This document shows positions 1-7,292 of a DNA stretch of 12,746 nt, one piece after another. The notes under the pieces were generated by a model. That model searched no databases. It worked only from the letters and a program-made list of their open reading frames with translations, and was not told where the DNA came from. Made by a program: the position numbers and the translations under genes. Position 1 is the stretch's first letter, and every line of letters starts with the position of its first letter. The stretch comes from an uncultured Selenomonadaceae bacterium (GTDB taxonomy: Bacteria > Bacillota > Negativicutes > Selenomonadales > Selenomonadaceae): the NCBI GenBank assembly GCA_905236255.1, contig CAJOPK010000121.1, positions 1-12,746 on the forward strand, given 5' to 3'.

Positions 1-6
1 AAAATA

Positions 7-35
7 TTGCAATTTGATTATTTATTTAATATAAT
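7..35 (+). promoter_or_regulatory. Putative sigma-A promoter for deoD
   Basis: TTGCAA at 7-12 and a perfect TATAAT at 30-35 are separated by 17 nt, close to the housekeeping consensus. Transcription would begin near 42, leaving a leader of about 210 nt before deoD. No other gene lies between, so deoD (and perhaps ilvE) is the likely target. This is a sequence match only. Confidence 0.6.
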
Positions 36-41
36 CAAAAA

Positions 42-254
42 GGTGTTTGTGCCGTTTAACACAGAAACGACAGACCGACGGTGTGGAGATAAATTATCAA
101 TTTGCTTTTTGAATTTTGTTCTGCTTGCAGCCGTTATGATTAAAATTTAGACTTTACAAACACGCTCTAACTTATTTTTCGTAATTTTTCTGTCTAAATT
201 TCGTGGATCATTATACCGCATACGATGATATTTTTAACGAAAGGAATGGTTTTT
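42..254 (+). other. Untranslated leader upstream of deoD with inverted repeats
   Basis: This stretch holds no convincing gene. It contains a perfect 10-bp inverted repeat, AAATTTAGAC at 143-152 and GTCTAAATTT at 192-201, separated by 39 nt. A GATAA-A-TTATC palindrome sits at 88-98 and a small CTGC-TT-GCAG hairpin at 121-130. An AATTTT stretch near 112-117 could also pair with the left arm of the large repeat, giving alternative folds. It does not resemble the purine riboswitch core. The AT-richness makes chance pairing possible. Confidence 0.4.
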
Positions 255-1010
255 ATGGAAAAGATTCAATCCACGCCGCACAATTCCGGAAAAGTCGGTG
301 AAATTGCCGAGAGAGTACTTTTGCCGGGAGATCCTCTCCGCGCAAAATTTATTGCGGAGAATTTTTTGGAAGGTGCCGTCCAATATAACTCTGTCAGAGC
401 GGCTTACGGGTTTACCGGAAAATATAAAGGCGTTCCCGTTTCGATTCAGGCAACAGGCATGGGTATTCCGTCATTTTCGATTTATGTGCATGAACTCATT
501 CATTTTTACGGCGCAAAAAAATTGATTCGCGTCGGAACTTGCGGCGGCATGCATGAAGATTTGAATTTGCGCGATGTTGTTATTGCTCAGGGTGTTTCTA
601 CCGATTCTTCCGTTGTAAAAAATACTTTGGGCGATGCCGTCAATTTTTCGCTGATTGCCGATTACGATTTGTTGAGCAAAGCCGTCGTCAATGCGAAAAA
701 TTTAAATCTTCAGGTAAAAGTCGGCAACGTAATTTGCAGCGACAGATTTTACAACGATTACGACGATCCCGACGGAGTTTTCGGCAACGGTAAAACAAGC
801 CTTAACGAAAGACTTGTCGCTCACGGAATTTTGGCGGTCGAAATGGAATCGGCGGCACTTTATCTTTTGGCGGCGGCGGCAAAAGTTCAATCGTTGGCAA
901 TTTTTACCGTCAGCGATCATCTTACCAAAAAACTTTACTGCACCGCCGAAGAACGCCAAACTTCTTTTGCGGATATGATAAAAATTGCACTTGAAACCGT
1001 AATCGAATAA
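255..1010 (+). CDS. deoD: Purine nucleoside phosphorylase, DeoD type
   Basis: This cytoplasmic enzyme cleaves purine (deoxy)ribonucleosides with phosphate to the free base and (deoxy)ribose-1-phosphate in purine salvage. The 251-aa product matches the hexameric bacterial PNP family: GDPLRA at 25-30 (phosphate binding), GMGIPS at 68-73, RVGTCG at 92-97, VEMES at 195-199 (ribose binding), and VSDH with D221 plus R234 in the EERQTSF segment, equivalent to the E. coli catalytic pair D204/R217. An in-frame ATG occurs at 225 and another at 246, but AAAGGA at 240-245 is spaced 9 nt from the ATG at 255, and starting there aligns with known N-termini. Compared with E. coli DeoD there is an insertion of about 11 residues, rich in Asp and Gly, around 167-188. 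No terminator is seen before ilvE (81-nt gap), so the two may be cotranscribed. Confidence 0.95.
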   Translation: MEKIQSTPHNSGKVGEIAERVLLPGDPLRAKFIAENFLEGAVQYNSVRAAYGFTGKYKGVPVSIQATGMGIPSFSIYVHELIHFYGAKKLIRVGTCGGMHEDLNLRDVVIAQGVSTDSSVVKNTLGDAVNFSLIADYDLLSKAVVNAKNLNLQVKVGNVICSDRFYNDYDDPDGVFGNGKTSLNERLVAHGILAVEMESAALYLLAAAAKVQSLAIFTVSDHLTKKLYCTAEERQTSFADMIKIALETVIE

Positions 1011-1091
1011 GACGGTTGCAGGGGTTTTGCAAAATTCAACGAATATAAAAGTTCCAAAAATTTTTGACATTCCCGAGAGGAGTTCTTTTAT

Positions 1092-2165
1092 ATGGCAGAC
1101 ATCAAATTTGTCGAAAGTAAAAATCTTAAACAAAAGCCGGACGTTTCCAAAATCGGATTCGGCACACATTTTACCGATTATATGTTTGTTGTCGATTACG
1201 ACAAAGGCGAAGGTTGGCATGATGCCCGCATCGTTCCCTTTGAAAATGTTTCCGTAAGCCCGGCAAATACCACCCTTCATTACGGGCAGGCAATTTTTGA
1301 GGGCGCGAAGGCTTATCGTTACAAAGGCAACAAGGCGGTCATTTTCCGTGCAAAGGATCACATGGAACGCCTGAACAATTCCGCAAGAATTTTGGACATT
1401 CCGGAAGTCCCGATCGAACTTTCGATGGCGGGCTTGAAAAAACTCGTGTCAATCGAAAAAGAATGGATTCCTTCCGGAGCCGGTCAAAGTCTTTACATTC
1501 GCCCGTTTATTTTTGCGAATGATCCTTATCTCGGCGTAAACGTCAGCAGTCATTACAAATTTATGATTATCCTTTCGCCGGTTGCCGCTTATTATGCTCA
1601 CGGATTTGCGCCGGTAAAAATTATGGTTGAAGATAATTATGTTCGTGCCGTGCGCGGCGGTTTGGGTGAAGCCAAAACTCCCGCCAATTATGCGGCAAGC
1701 CTTCATGCCGGAATGATCGCTCATCAAAAAGGTTACGATCAGACTTTGTGGCTTGACGGCGTGGAAAGAAAATATATCGAAGAAGTCGGCTCAATGAATA
1801 TTCTTTTCAAGATCAACGGCGAAGTCGTCACTCCGGAACTTGACGGAAGCATTTTGAACGGAATAACTCGTCGTACGGTTTTGCAGGTTGCGAAGGATTG
1901 GGGAGTTCCGGCCGTCGAAAGAAAAATTTCAATCGACGAAATCATTAAAGCTCATGAGGACGGAACTTTGGAAGAAGTTTTCGGATCCGGCACGGCGGCG
2001 GTTATTTCTCCGGTCAAAGTCCTTGCTTACAAGGGAAAAGAATATACAATCGGCGACGGCAATATCGGACCTTTCGCACAGAAAATGTACGATTATATAG
2101 ACAAATTGCACACCGGCGAAGTTGAGGACAAATTCGGATTTATTGAAGTCGTTGACGAATTTTGA
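1092..2165 (+). CDS. ilvE: Branched-chain amino acid aminotransferase
   Basis: This PLP enzyme (fold type IV) carries out the last step of leucine, isoleucine and valine synthesis, exchanging the amino group with 2-oxoglutarate/glutamate. The protein is 357 aa, the usual length of the longer BCAT type found in Firmicutes and eukaryotes. Visible landmarks are LHYGQAIFEG at 62-71, YIRPF at 135-139, GGLGEAKTPANYAAS at 189-203 with the PLP Schiff-base lysine K195, EEVGSMN at 230-236, and the phosphate-binding GSGTAA at 298-303. The start is well supported: AGAGGAG at 1076-1082 lies 9 nt before the ATG. It follows deoD and faces the convergent cheV-type gene, from which it is separated by two terminators. 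No other ilv or leu genes lie nearby. Confidence 0.95.
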   Translation: MADIKFVESKNLKQKPDVSKIGFGTHFTDYMFVVDYDKGEGWHDARIVPFENVSVSPANTTLHYGQAIFEGAKAYRYKGNKAVIFRAKDHMERLNNSARILDIPEVPIELSMAGLKKLVSIEKEWIPSGAGQSLYIRPFIFANDPYLGVNVSSHYKFMIILSPVAAYYAHGFAPVKIMVEDNYVRAVRGGLGEAKTPANYAASLHAGMIAHQKGYDQTLWLDGVERKYIEEVGSMNILFKINGEVVTPELDGSILNGITRRTVLQVAKDWGVPAVERKISIDEIIKAHEDGTLEEVFGSGTAAVISPVKVLAYKGKEYTIGDGNIGPFAQKMYDYIDKLHTGEVEDKFGFIEVVDEF

Positions 2166-2187
2166 TTGACTTGCGGGAATTTTTTTA

Positions 2188-2221
2188 CACGGGAAGGATT
2201 TTTCTTTCCCGGTATTTTTTT
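2188..2221 (+). terminator. Rho-independent terminator of (deoD-)ilvE
   Basis: An 8-bp stem pairs CGGGAAGG (2190-2197) with CTTTCCCG (2204-2211), with one G-T pair, around a 6-nt loop. A T-run at 2215-2221 follows. It begins 22 nt after the ilvE stop codon. Confidence 0.85.
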
Positions 2222-2223
2222 GC

Positions 2224-2257
2224 AAAAAAACACCGCCCGGCAAATTTTTACGGGCGG
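2224..2257 (-). terminator. Rho-independent terminator of the cheV-type gene
   Basis: A perfect 7-bp stem, CCGCCCG (2233-2239) with CGGGCGG (2251-2257), is followed on the minus strand by GTG and a run of seven T (2230-2224). It lies 14 nt past the cheV stop codon and abuts the ilvE terminator, so each convergent unit has its own stop. Confidence 0.85.
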
Positions 2258-2271
2258 CTCAAAATTTTTGT

Positions 2272-3240
2272 TTAATCTTCGTTCGGTTTCTTCAAAGGTT
2301 TTCCGAAAATCAAATGATCCAAAAGTCCGATAAGCTGACTTATTTCCGGCTTGGAAATCTGTCCGCTTGCTCCCAAAGATTCGCCCTTCAATTTCATTTC
2401 TTCATTGATAAGCGAGGAGAACAGGACAAACGGCACTTCATGAAGTCTTTCGTTGTCGCGGACAAGTTTCAGGAATCTGTGACCGTCCATTTTCGGCATT
2501 TCAACGTCGGAAACAATTACGCCGACATGCTTGTCGATGGGACCTTCTTTTCCGGCAAGGTTGCGCAGATAATCCCAAGCGTCCTGACCGTTGCCGAAAT
2601 CGCGAACGAATCTGTAACCGGAATCGTGCAAAGTCGTAACCAAAAGATCGCGCAACATTGCGGAGTCTTCCGCAACGACAACATGAACATCGGCACGCAG
2701 TGACATAACGTCTTGAGTTGCCTCTTCGACCGTCGTAAGTTTCGCGTTTATCTCCGGATTTATTTCGGCAATAATCGTTTCAAAGTCCAAAAGCAAAACG
2801 ATTCGATCGGTCATTTTGATGATGCCGACGACGCGGGACTGATCCCCGACTTCCGGCGCGGGCTCCATATCCTTCCACGAAATGCGGTGAATACGTGAAA
2901 CATTTTCAACCAAAAAGCCTATGTTGAAATTGTTGATCTCGGTAACAATTATATTTTTTGATTCTTCGTTTGACATTACGTTAAGGCAACGCGGAAGATT
3001 TACCAGCGGAATTGCCTTGCCGCGCAGAGTGAAAAGTCCGTCAATGTAAGGATGCGCCTGCGGCATTGCGGTAACGGGCGCACGCTGAATTACCTCGCGT
3101 ACTTTTGCCACGTTTATCCCGTAATTCACCTTTCCTATACTGAACTCGACTATCTCAAATTCGTTTGTACCCGTTTCAAGCAAAATTCCCTTCTTGTCGC
3201 CGGCAGTTTCGGCACCGGCACGTGCTTTGTCGTTAGCCAA
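2272..3240 (-). CDS. cheV: CheV-type chemotaxis coupling protein (CheW + receiver)
   Basis: This cytoplasmic adaptor is expected to couple methyl-accepting chemotaxis receptors to CheA and tune the signal through its phosphorylatable receiver. Of 322 aa, residues ~27-165 form a CheW-like domain (VEFSIGKVNYGINVAKVREVI start, then LRGKAIPLVNL at 72-82). Residues ~184-312 form a response-regulator receiver with the acidic pair E191/D192, phosphoacceptor D245 in VSDVEMPKMDG, FSS at 274-276 and the invariant K297 in ISKPE. The start codon is TTG: GGAGG lies 9 nt upstream on the minus strand, and no ATG is better placed. The first ~25 residues are a hydrophilic tail. No other chemotaxis or flagellar gene lies in the window. 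A fused CheW-receiver protein of this layout is characteristic of CheV. Confidence 0.93.
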   Translation of the reverse strand: MANDKARAGAETAGDKKGILLETGTNEFEIVEFSIGKVNYGINVAKVREVIQRAPVTAMPQAHPYIDGLFTLRGKAIPLVNLPRCLNVMSNEESKNIIVTEINNFNIGFLVENVSRIHRISWKDMEPAPEVGDQSRVVGIIKMTDRIVLLLDFETIIAEINPEINAKLTTVEEATQDVMSLRADVHVVVAEDSAMLRDLLVTTLHDSGYRFVRDFGNGQDAWDYLRNLAGKEGPIDKHVGVIVSDVEMPKMDGHRFLKLVRDNERLHEVPFVLFSSLINEEMKLKGESLGASGQISKPEISQLIGLLDHLIFGKPLKKPNED

Positions 3241-3307
3241 ATCGGATCGCCTCCATCAGCGTTGTTTAATCACAAAATTTTTCGTTTTTTTTCGCCGCAA
3301 AAAAGAT

Positions 3308-3335
3308 TTATCCTTCAACGGGCGAAAACTTTTTA
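3308..3335 (-). promoter_or_regulatory. Possible sigma-28/sigma-D-like promoter for cheV
   Basis: Reading the minus strand, TAAAAAGTTTT (3335-3325) precedes AAGGATAA (3315-3308). This resembles the motility sigma consensus TAAA(GTTT)-N~15-GCCGATAA: five of eight bases match in the -10 element, and there are 16 nt between TAAA and that element. It lies about 68 nt upstream of the TTG start. No good TTGACA/TATAAT pair was seen on this strand here. The match is partial. Confidence 0.35.
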
Positions 3336-3349
3336 AATCCGGCAAAAAT

Positions 3350-3378
3350 TTGACGTAAAAATCTTTTTGCTGTAAAAT
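3350..3378 (+). promoter_or_regulatory. Sigma-A promoter of the rpoZ-coaBC-metK operon
   Basis: TTGACG (3350-3355) and TAAAAT (3373-3378) are separated by exactly 17 nt, with five of six matches in each hexamer. The predicted start near 3385 leaves a 40-nt leader before rpoZ. Confidence 0.8.
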
Positions 3379-3425
3379 CCTTCGCATATTTCACAAGTTG
3401 TAATTTTCAAAGGAGATTGATTTAA

Positions 3426-3656
3426 TTGAAAGCAACTTTGTTCGTTCCGAGCATGGTAAATCCTTCAACCGATGCCATGCTCAAAAAAACTCACAGCCGT
3501 TACACTTTGGTAGTTTTGGCATCAAAGAGAGCGCGTCAACTTTTGTCCGGCAAAGAGTGTCGCGTCGAAAATCTTTCAAACAAATATGTCACAAACGCGA
3601 TGGAAGAAATTGCCGAAGGCAAAATAACTTACGAAATGAGTCGTGAATTGAGATGA
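3426..3656 (+). CDS. rpoZ: DNA-directed RNA polymerase omega subunit
   Basis: Omega is the small core RNA polymerase subunit that helps fold and hold beta-prime. The 76-aa protein carries the family signature near its N-terminus: NPSTDAMLKK at 12-21, followed by SRYTLVVLASKRARQLL at 24-40, with the conserved SRY and ASKRARQL blocks. It ends with a typical E-x-IAEGKITYE segment. The start is a TTG at 3426, preceded by AGGAG at 3411-3415 with a 10-nt gap; the next in-frame ATG (3453) lies close to the signature and lacks such a site. It is the first gene of the operon and overlaps coaBC by 4 bp (ATGA), indicating translational coupling. Confidence 0.93.
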   Translation: MKATLFVPSMVNPSTDAMLKKTHSRYTLVVLASKRARQLLSGKECRVENLSNKYVTNAMEEIAEGKITYEMSRELR

Positions 3657-4933
3657 ATCCGCTTGAAGGCAGAAATATTTTAATCGGAGTGACCGGCGGG
3701 ATTGCGGCGTATAAGGTCGTCGAAGTCGCAAGCCGCCTGAAAAAATCCGGCGCAAATGTTCGCGTAATAATGACAAAAAATGCGACCGAATTTGTTTCTC
3801 CGCGAACTTTTCAAGAAATTACCGGCAATCCGGTTTCCGTCGAAATGTTTGCCGAAAAAATACACGTCGCACACATTGCGCTTGCCGATTTTGCGGATTT
3901 GCTTTTAATCGCGCCGGCAACCGCGAATTTTTTGGCAAAGGCGGCTCACGGAATAGCCGACGATTTGTTGACGACGACGATTTTGGCGACAACCGCGCCG
4001 ATTTTCGTCTGTCCTTCAATGAATACGAATATGCTTGAAAACCGGGTCACTCAAGAAAATTTGAAAATCCTGAAAAATTTGGGAATGAAAATAATCGATT
4101 CGGCAAGCGGAAATTTGGCTTGCGGCACAATCGGAAAAGGTCGTCTGCCGGAGCCGGAAGATATTTGCGCCGAAATTGAAAAGTTCTTTGCTGAAAATTT
4201 TGTTCCGCGAGAAAAAAATTCCGTCGAAATTTCCGCAGGTTTCGGGGAAGTTTTAACCATTGTCGAAAATCCTTTGCCTCTTGCCGGAAAAAGAATTATA
4301 GTCACGGCGGGCGGCACGATTGAACCGATTGACCCCGTTCGATACATTTGCAACAGGTCAAGCGGGAAAATGGGTTATGAAATTGCGAAGGTTGCAAGGA
4401 AGCACGGTGCCGAAGTCCTTTTGATTTCCGGAAATTCGACGGAACTTCAACCGGAGAATTTGCATTTTCAAAAAGTCGAATCGGCGGAAGAAATGCGCCG
4501 GGCGATTCTTGCCGAATACGAAAGTACCAACGCCGTTATAATGGCGGCGGCGGTTTCGGATTACCGTGTAAAAAATGTTGCCGCGCAAAAAATTAAAAAG
4601 TCCGACGAAAATTTGACTTTGGAGCTTGTGAAAAATCCGGACATTTTGAAAGAACTCGGACAAAACAAGGGAAAAAGAATTTTGGTCGGTTTTGCGGCGG
4701 AAACCGAAAATCTGATTGAATACGCAAACAAAAAACTTGAAGAAAAAAATCTTGATATGATCGTCGCAAACAATGTGACGGTTGAAGGCGCGGGATTCGG
4801 CACAAGCACAAATATTGCGTCACTGATTCACCGGGACGGCAAAATTGAAAATTTGCCGAAAATGTCAAAATCGGAGCTTGCCGAACAAATTGTCCGGCGG
4901 CTTGAAGAAAAATTTCTTTTGAAAGAAGGGTAA
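3653..4933 (+). CDS. coaBC: Bifunctional phosphopantothenoylcysteine decarboxylase/synthetase
   Basis: This enzyme joins phosphopantothenate to cysteine (CoaB, CTP-dependent) and decarboxylates the product to 4'-phosphopantetheine (CoaC, FMN-dependent) in coenzyme A synthesis. The 426-aa protein has the CoaC domain at ~5-178: GVTGGIAAYK at 12-21, catalytic H74 in HIAL, APATANFLAK at 87-96, PSMNTNM at 121-127 and ACGTIGKGRLPEP at 156-168 with the active-site Cys157. After a ~30-residue linker the CoaB domain (~211-426) shows VTAGGTIEPIDPVR at 217-230, ICNRSSGKMG at 232-241 with N234, AAAVSDYR at 298-305 and QKIKK at 312-316. Start and stop are set by a 4-bp ATGA overlap with rpoZ and a 6-nt gap to metK. 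Full length, no key residue missing. Confidence 0.95.
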   Translation: MNPLEGRNILIGVTGGIAAYKVVEVASRLKKSGANVRVIMTKNATEFVSPRTFQEITGNPVSVEMFAEKIHVAHIALADFADLLLIAPATANFLAKAAHGIADDLLTTTILATTAPIFVCPSMNTNMLENRVTQENLKILKNLGMKIIDSASGNLACGTIGKGRLPEPEDICAEIEKFFAENFVPREKNSVEISAGFGEVLTIVENPLPLAGKRIIVTAGGTIEPIDPVRYICNRSSGKMGYEIAKVARKHGAEVLLISGNSTELQPENLHFQKVESAEEMRRAILAEYESTNAVIMAAAVSDYRVKNVAAQKIKKSDENLTLELVKNPDILKELGQNKGKRILVGFAAETENLIEYANKKLEEKNLDMIVANNVTVEGAGFGTSTNIASLIHRDGKIENLPKMSKSELAEQIVRRLEEKFLLKEG

Positions 4934-4939
4934 AGCAAT

Positions 4940-6127
4940 ATGAAAAGAACTCTCTTTACTTCCGAATCGGTTACGGAAGGTCATCCGGATAAAGTTGCGG
5001 ACAGAATTTCCGACAGCATTTTGGACGCAATTCTCGAAAAAGATCCTTTGGGACGCGTTGCCTGCGAAACTCTGGTGACGACCGGGCAGGTTCATGTTGT
5101 CGGCGAAATTTCAACTTCCTGCTATGTCGAAGTCGCAAAAATCGTCCGCAACGCAATTCGCGAAATCGGCTACACAAATTCCGCTTACGGTTTTGAAGCC
5201 GATACGGTCGGCGTTTTGGTTTCGCTTGACGAACAGTCTCCGGATATTGCGCAGGGCGTAAACAAAGCACTTGAAGCACGGGAAGGAAAAATGTCCGAAG
5301 AAGATGCGATCGGTGCGGGAGATCAGGGCTTGATGTTCGGTTATGCCACAAACGAAACTCCGGAATTTATGCCCCTTCCGATTGCACTTGCTCACAAACT
5401 CGCTTACAGACTTGCCGAAATTCGCAAGTCAACTCATGAAGTCGATTATTTGAGACCGGACGGAAAAACTCAAGTTACCGTAATTTACGAAGACGACAAA
5501 CCGGTTGCGGTCGATACGATTGTAATTTCCACTCAGCACAACCCGGAAGTCACACTCGAACAAATCAAAAAAGATATGATTGAGTACGTCGTCAAACCGA
5601 TTGTTCCGGAAGGTCTTTTGACTCCGGAAACAAAATATTTTGTAAATCCGACCGGTAAATTTGTCATCGGCGGGCCGCAGGGCGATTCCGGCTTGACCGG
5701 CAGAAAAATTATCGTCGATACTTACGGCGGTTGGGCGCGTCACGGCGGCGGAGCATTCAGCGGAAAAGATCCGACAAAAGTGGATCGCAGTGCATCTTAT
5801 GCCGCACGTTACGTCGCAAAAAATATCGTTGCCGCCGGACTTGCCGACCGTTGCGAAATTCAACTTGCCTACGCAATCGGCGTGGCTTATCCTCTTTCGG
5901 TTCGCGTCGATACTTTCGGCACCAACAAGGTTGACGAGGAATTGATCGAAAAACTTGTAAAAGAAAATTTCGATCTTCGTCCCGCCGGAATTATCAAAAT
6001 GCTTGATCTTCGTCGTCCGATTTATCGTCAGACTTCCGCTTACGGTCATTTCGGAAGAACCGATGCAGATTTTTCTTGGGAACGCACGGATAAAGCCGAA
6101 ACTTTGCGCAAACAAGCAGGTTTGTAA
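4940..6127 (+). CDS. metK: S-adenosylmethionine synthetase
   Basis: This cytoplasmic enzyme makes SAM from methionine and ATP, with release of phosphate and diphosphate. The 395-aa length is normal for the family. It shows ESVTEGHPDKVAD at 9-21, the adenosine-loop hexapeptide GAGDQG at 125-130, GGPQGDSGLTGRK at 244-256 and the P-loop-like GGGAFSGKDPTKVDRS at 269-284. The C-terminal domain contains AYAIGVAYPLS and GHFGR. It begins 6 nt after coaBC; the AAGGG serving as ribosome binding site (4926-4930) lies within the coaBC end. It closes the rpoZ-coaBC-metK operon and is followed by a strong terminator. No SAM riboswitch is visible at the operon start. Confidence 0.97.
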   Translation: MKRTLFTSESVTEGHPDKVADRISDSILDAILEKDPLGRVACETLVTTGQVHVVGEISTSCYVEVAKIVRNAIREIGYTNSAYGFEADTVGVLVSLDEQSPDIAQGVNKALEAREGKMSEEDAIGAGDQGLMFGYATNETPEFMPLPIALAHKLAYRLAEIRKSTHEVDYLRPDGKTQVTVIYEDDKPVAVDTIVISTQHNPEVTLEQIKKDMIEYVVKPIVPEGLLTPETKYFVNPTGKFVIGGPQGDSGLTGRKIIVDTYGGWARHGGGAFSGKDPTKVDRSASYAARYVAKNIVAAGLADRCEIQLAYAIGVAYPLSVRVDTFGTNKVDEELIEKLVKENFDLRPAGIIKMLDLRRPIYRQTSAYGHFGRTDADFSWERTDKAETLRKQAGL

Positions 6128-6155
6128 TTATTGAAAAACTTAAAATAAATTTTGG

Positions 6156-6180
6156 GCGGTTGTCATCAATCGCTTTTTTT
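6156..6180 (+). terminator. Rho-independent terminator after metK
   Basis: A 7-bp stem, GCGGTTG (6156-6162) with CAATCGC (6167-6173), has one G-T pair and a TCAT loop. Seven T follow (6174-6180). It lies 28 nt after the metK stop codon. Confidence 0.85.
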
Positions 6181-6250
6181 GTTTGACAAACTTATCAACG
6201 GCAGCCCGAATGTTTAAACCAACCTTGACAATCGGGAGTTAAATTGTGTC

Positions 6251-6278
6251 AAAGAAATCGCCCGGTTTTAACCGGGCG
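6251..6278 (-). terminator. Hairpin terminator downstream of hisIE
   Basis: A perfect 9-bp stem, CGCCCGGTT (6259-6267) with AACCGGGCG (6270-6278), is followed on the minus strand by ATTTCTTT, a mediocre U-tract. It lies 35 nt past the hisIE stop codon. Between it and the metK terminator (6181-6250) I see no gene, only a GTTTG-A-CAAAC palindrome at 6181-6191. Confidence 0.65.
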
Positions 6279-6313
6279 AGGGTAAGACAACTTCCGTATT
6301 TTGACCGGCAAAA

Positions 6314-7015
6314 TCAATCTTCCGGACGTTCTCCGGTTTTTCCGGTGAATTTGTGATAATTTCCGCCCTTGCGCCGATTCATAAGTTCCGAAAACAATTC
6401 TTCAGGTTTGATTCCGTGCCAAGCCAAAAGAACAAGACAATGATACCACAGATCTCCCATTTCGTAGACGATTTGAGATTTTTCCTCATTCTTCGATGCG
6501 ATTACCGTTTCAACGGCTTCTTCTCCGACTTTTTTCAAAATCTTGTCCTGTCCGTTTTTGAAAAGATAATTCGTGTAAGAACCTTCAACCGGATGACGTT
6601 GACGATCCCTTATCACCGAATACAATTCGTACAAAACGACCGCAAGATTTTCATTCTGCGGTTGCTCGACAATCGTAACGGCTTTGTCGTTTTCGTCAAG
6701 TCTGCGACCGCTGAAACATGAATAAGTTCCGGTATGGCAAGCGACACCGGTCTGATGAACTTTAATCAAGATCGTATCGCCGTCACAATCGCAATAAATC
6801 TCCTTAACCCGCTGAACATTGCCGCTGGTTTCGCCCTTCTGCCAAAGTTTTTGGCGACTGCGGCTGAAAAACCATGTATACCCGGTTTCGACAGTTTTTT
6901 TGAGAGATTCCTCGTTCATGTAAGCAAGCATCAAAACTTGACCGCTTTCCTCCTGAACAATCGCCGGCACAAGACCTTTTTCGTCGAATTTAATTTTTGA
7001 AATGTCAATTTCCAT
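6314..7015 (-). CDS. hisIE: Bifunctional phosphoribosyl-AMP cyclohydrolase/phosphoribosyl-ATP pyrophosphatase
   Basis: It catalyses steps two and three of histidine synthesis: hydrolysis of PR-ATP to PR-AMP (HisE domain) and opening of the adenine ring (HisI domain). With the chosen start the protein is 233 aa. The HisI domain (~1-112) carries YTWFFSRSRQKLW at 46-58, GNVQ at 66-69, and the metal-binding CDCDGD at 75-80 with C93 and C100 as further zinc ligands. The HisE domain (~123-215) has LYELYSVIRDRQ at 128-139, YTNYL at 147-151, KKVGEEAVETVIA at 161-173 and YEMGDLWYH at 184-192. A GTG at 7027 would extend the frame by 4 residues, but AAAGG just upstream fits the ATG at 7015 (11-nt gap) and leaves no spacing for the GTG. 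It stands alone, with no other his gene in the window. Confidence 0.95.
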   Translation of the reverse strand: MEIDISKIKFDEKGLVPAIVQEESGQVLMLAYMNEESLKKTVETGYTWFFSRSRQKLWQKGETSGNVQRVKEIYCDCDGDTILIKVHQTGVACHTGTYSCFSGRRLDENDKAVTIVEQPQNENLAVVLYELYSVIRDRQRHPVEGSYTNYLFKNGQDKILKKVGEEAVETVIASKNEEKSQIVYEMGDLWYHCLVLLAWHGIKPEELFSELMNRRKGGNYHKFTGKTGERPED

Positions 7016-7062
7016 TTTCGGCAACACCTTTCATTTTTTTCAAAACATTTAACTTTTTGTAT

Positions 7063-7071
7063 ATTATACCA
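7063..7071 (-). promoter_or_regulatory. Extended -10 promoter element for hisIE
   Basis: On the minus strand TGGTATAAT (7071-7063) gives a perfect TATAAT with the TGn extension, about 50 nt upstream of the hisIE start. No good -35 hexamer lies at 16-18 nt, as expected for an extended -10 promoter. Confidence 0.55.
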
Positions 7072-7108
7072 CTTTGCAAAAAAAAAATGACCGTCGAATT
7101 TTTTCAAG

Positions 7109-7137
7109 TTGTAAGATTGAAAAAATTTTGTTAAACT
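7109..7137 (+). promoter_or_regulatory. Weak candidate promoter for the HldA-like kinase operon
   Basis: TTGTAA (7109-7114) and TAAACT (7132-7137) are spaced 17 nt apart, with four of six matches each. It is the best + strand pair I see in the 277-bp divergent region between hisIE and the kinase. The rest of that region (7138-7292) shows no supported gene, though an orphan GGAAGGAGAG motif lies at 7144-7153. Confidence 0.35.
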
Positions 7138-7292
7138 TTCGCCGGAAGGAGAGAAGATTAAACATAAGGCGACAATTAAAAACGCTTTGAGAAAGATACG
7201 GAATTAATCGGAAAATTTTCGGCGTACATTGTTCAAAGTGTTCCCGTGCAAAATCGAACGGCGAAAATTTTTGTAAAAAGGTGGGAAGAAAA

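Noticed and set aside
85..142. Possible leader peptide starting at TTG 102 before deoD
   Set aside because: The GGAG site is 13 nt away, too far for efficient initiation, and the 13-codon frame shows no amino acid bias linked to the operon.
42..224. Purine riboswitch upstream of deoD
   Set aside because: The conserved core of the purine aptamer, including its junction and loop elements, was not found.
1064..1092. TTGACA followed 17 nt later by TTTATA, upstream of ilvE
   Set aside because: The -10 part matches only three of six bases and overlaps the ilvE start codon, so the transcript would begin inside the gene.
4358..4868. Long minus-strand open frames across coaBC
   Set aside because: They lie opposite a complete, well-recognised gene, lack ribosome binding sites and resemble no known family.
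7144..7207. GGAAGGAGAG followed by an open 16-codon frame starting with ATT
   Set aside because: ATT is a very rare start codon, the peptide has no recognisable pattern, and there is no attenuator or terminator structure after it.
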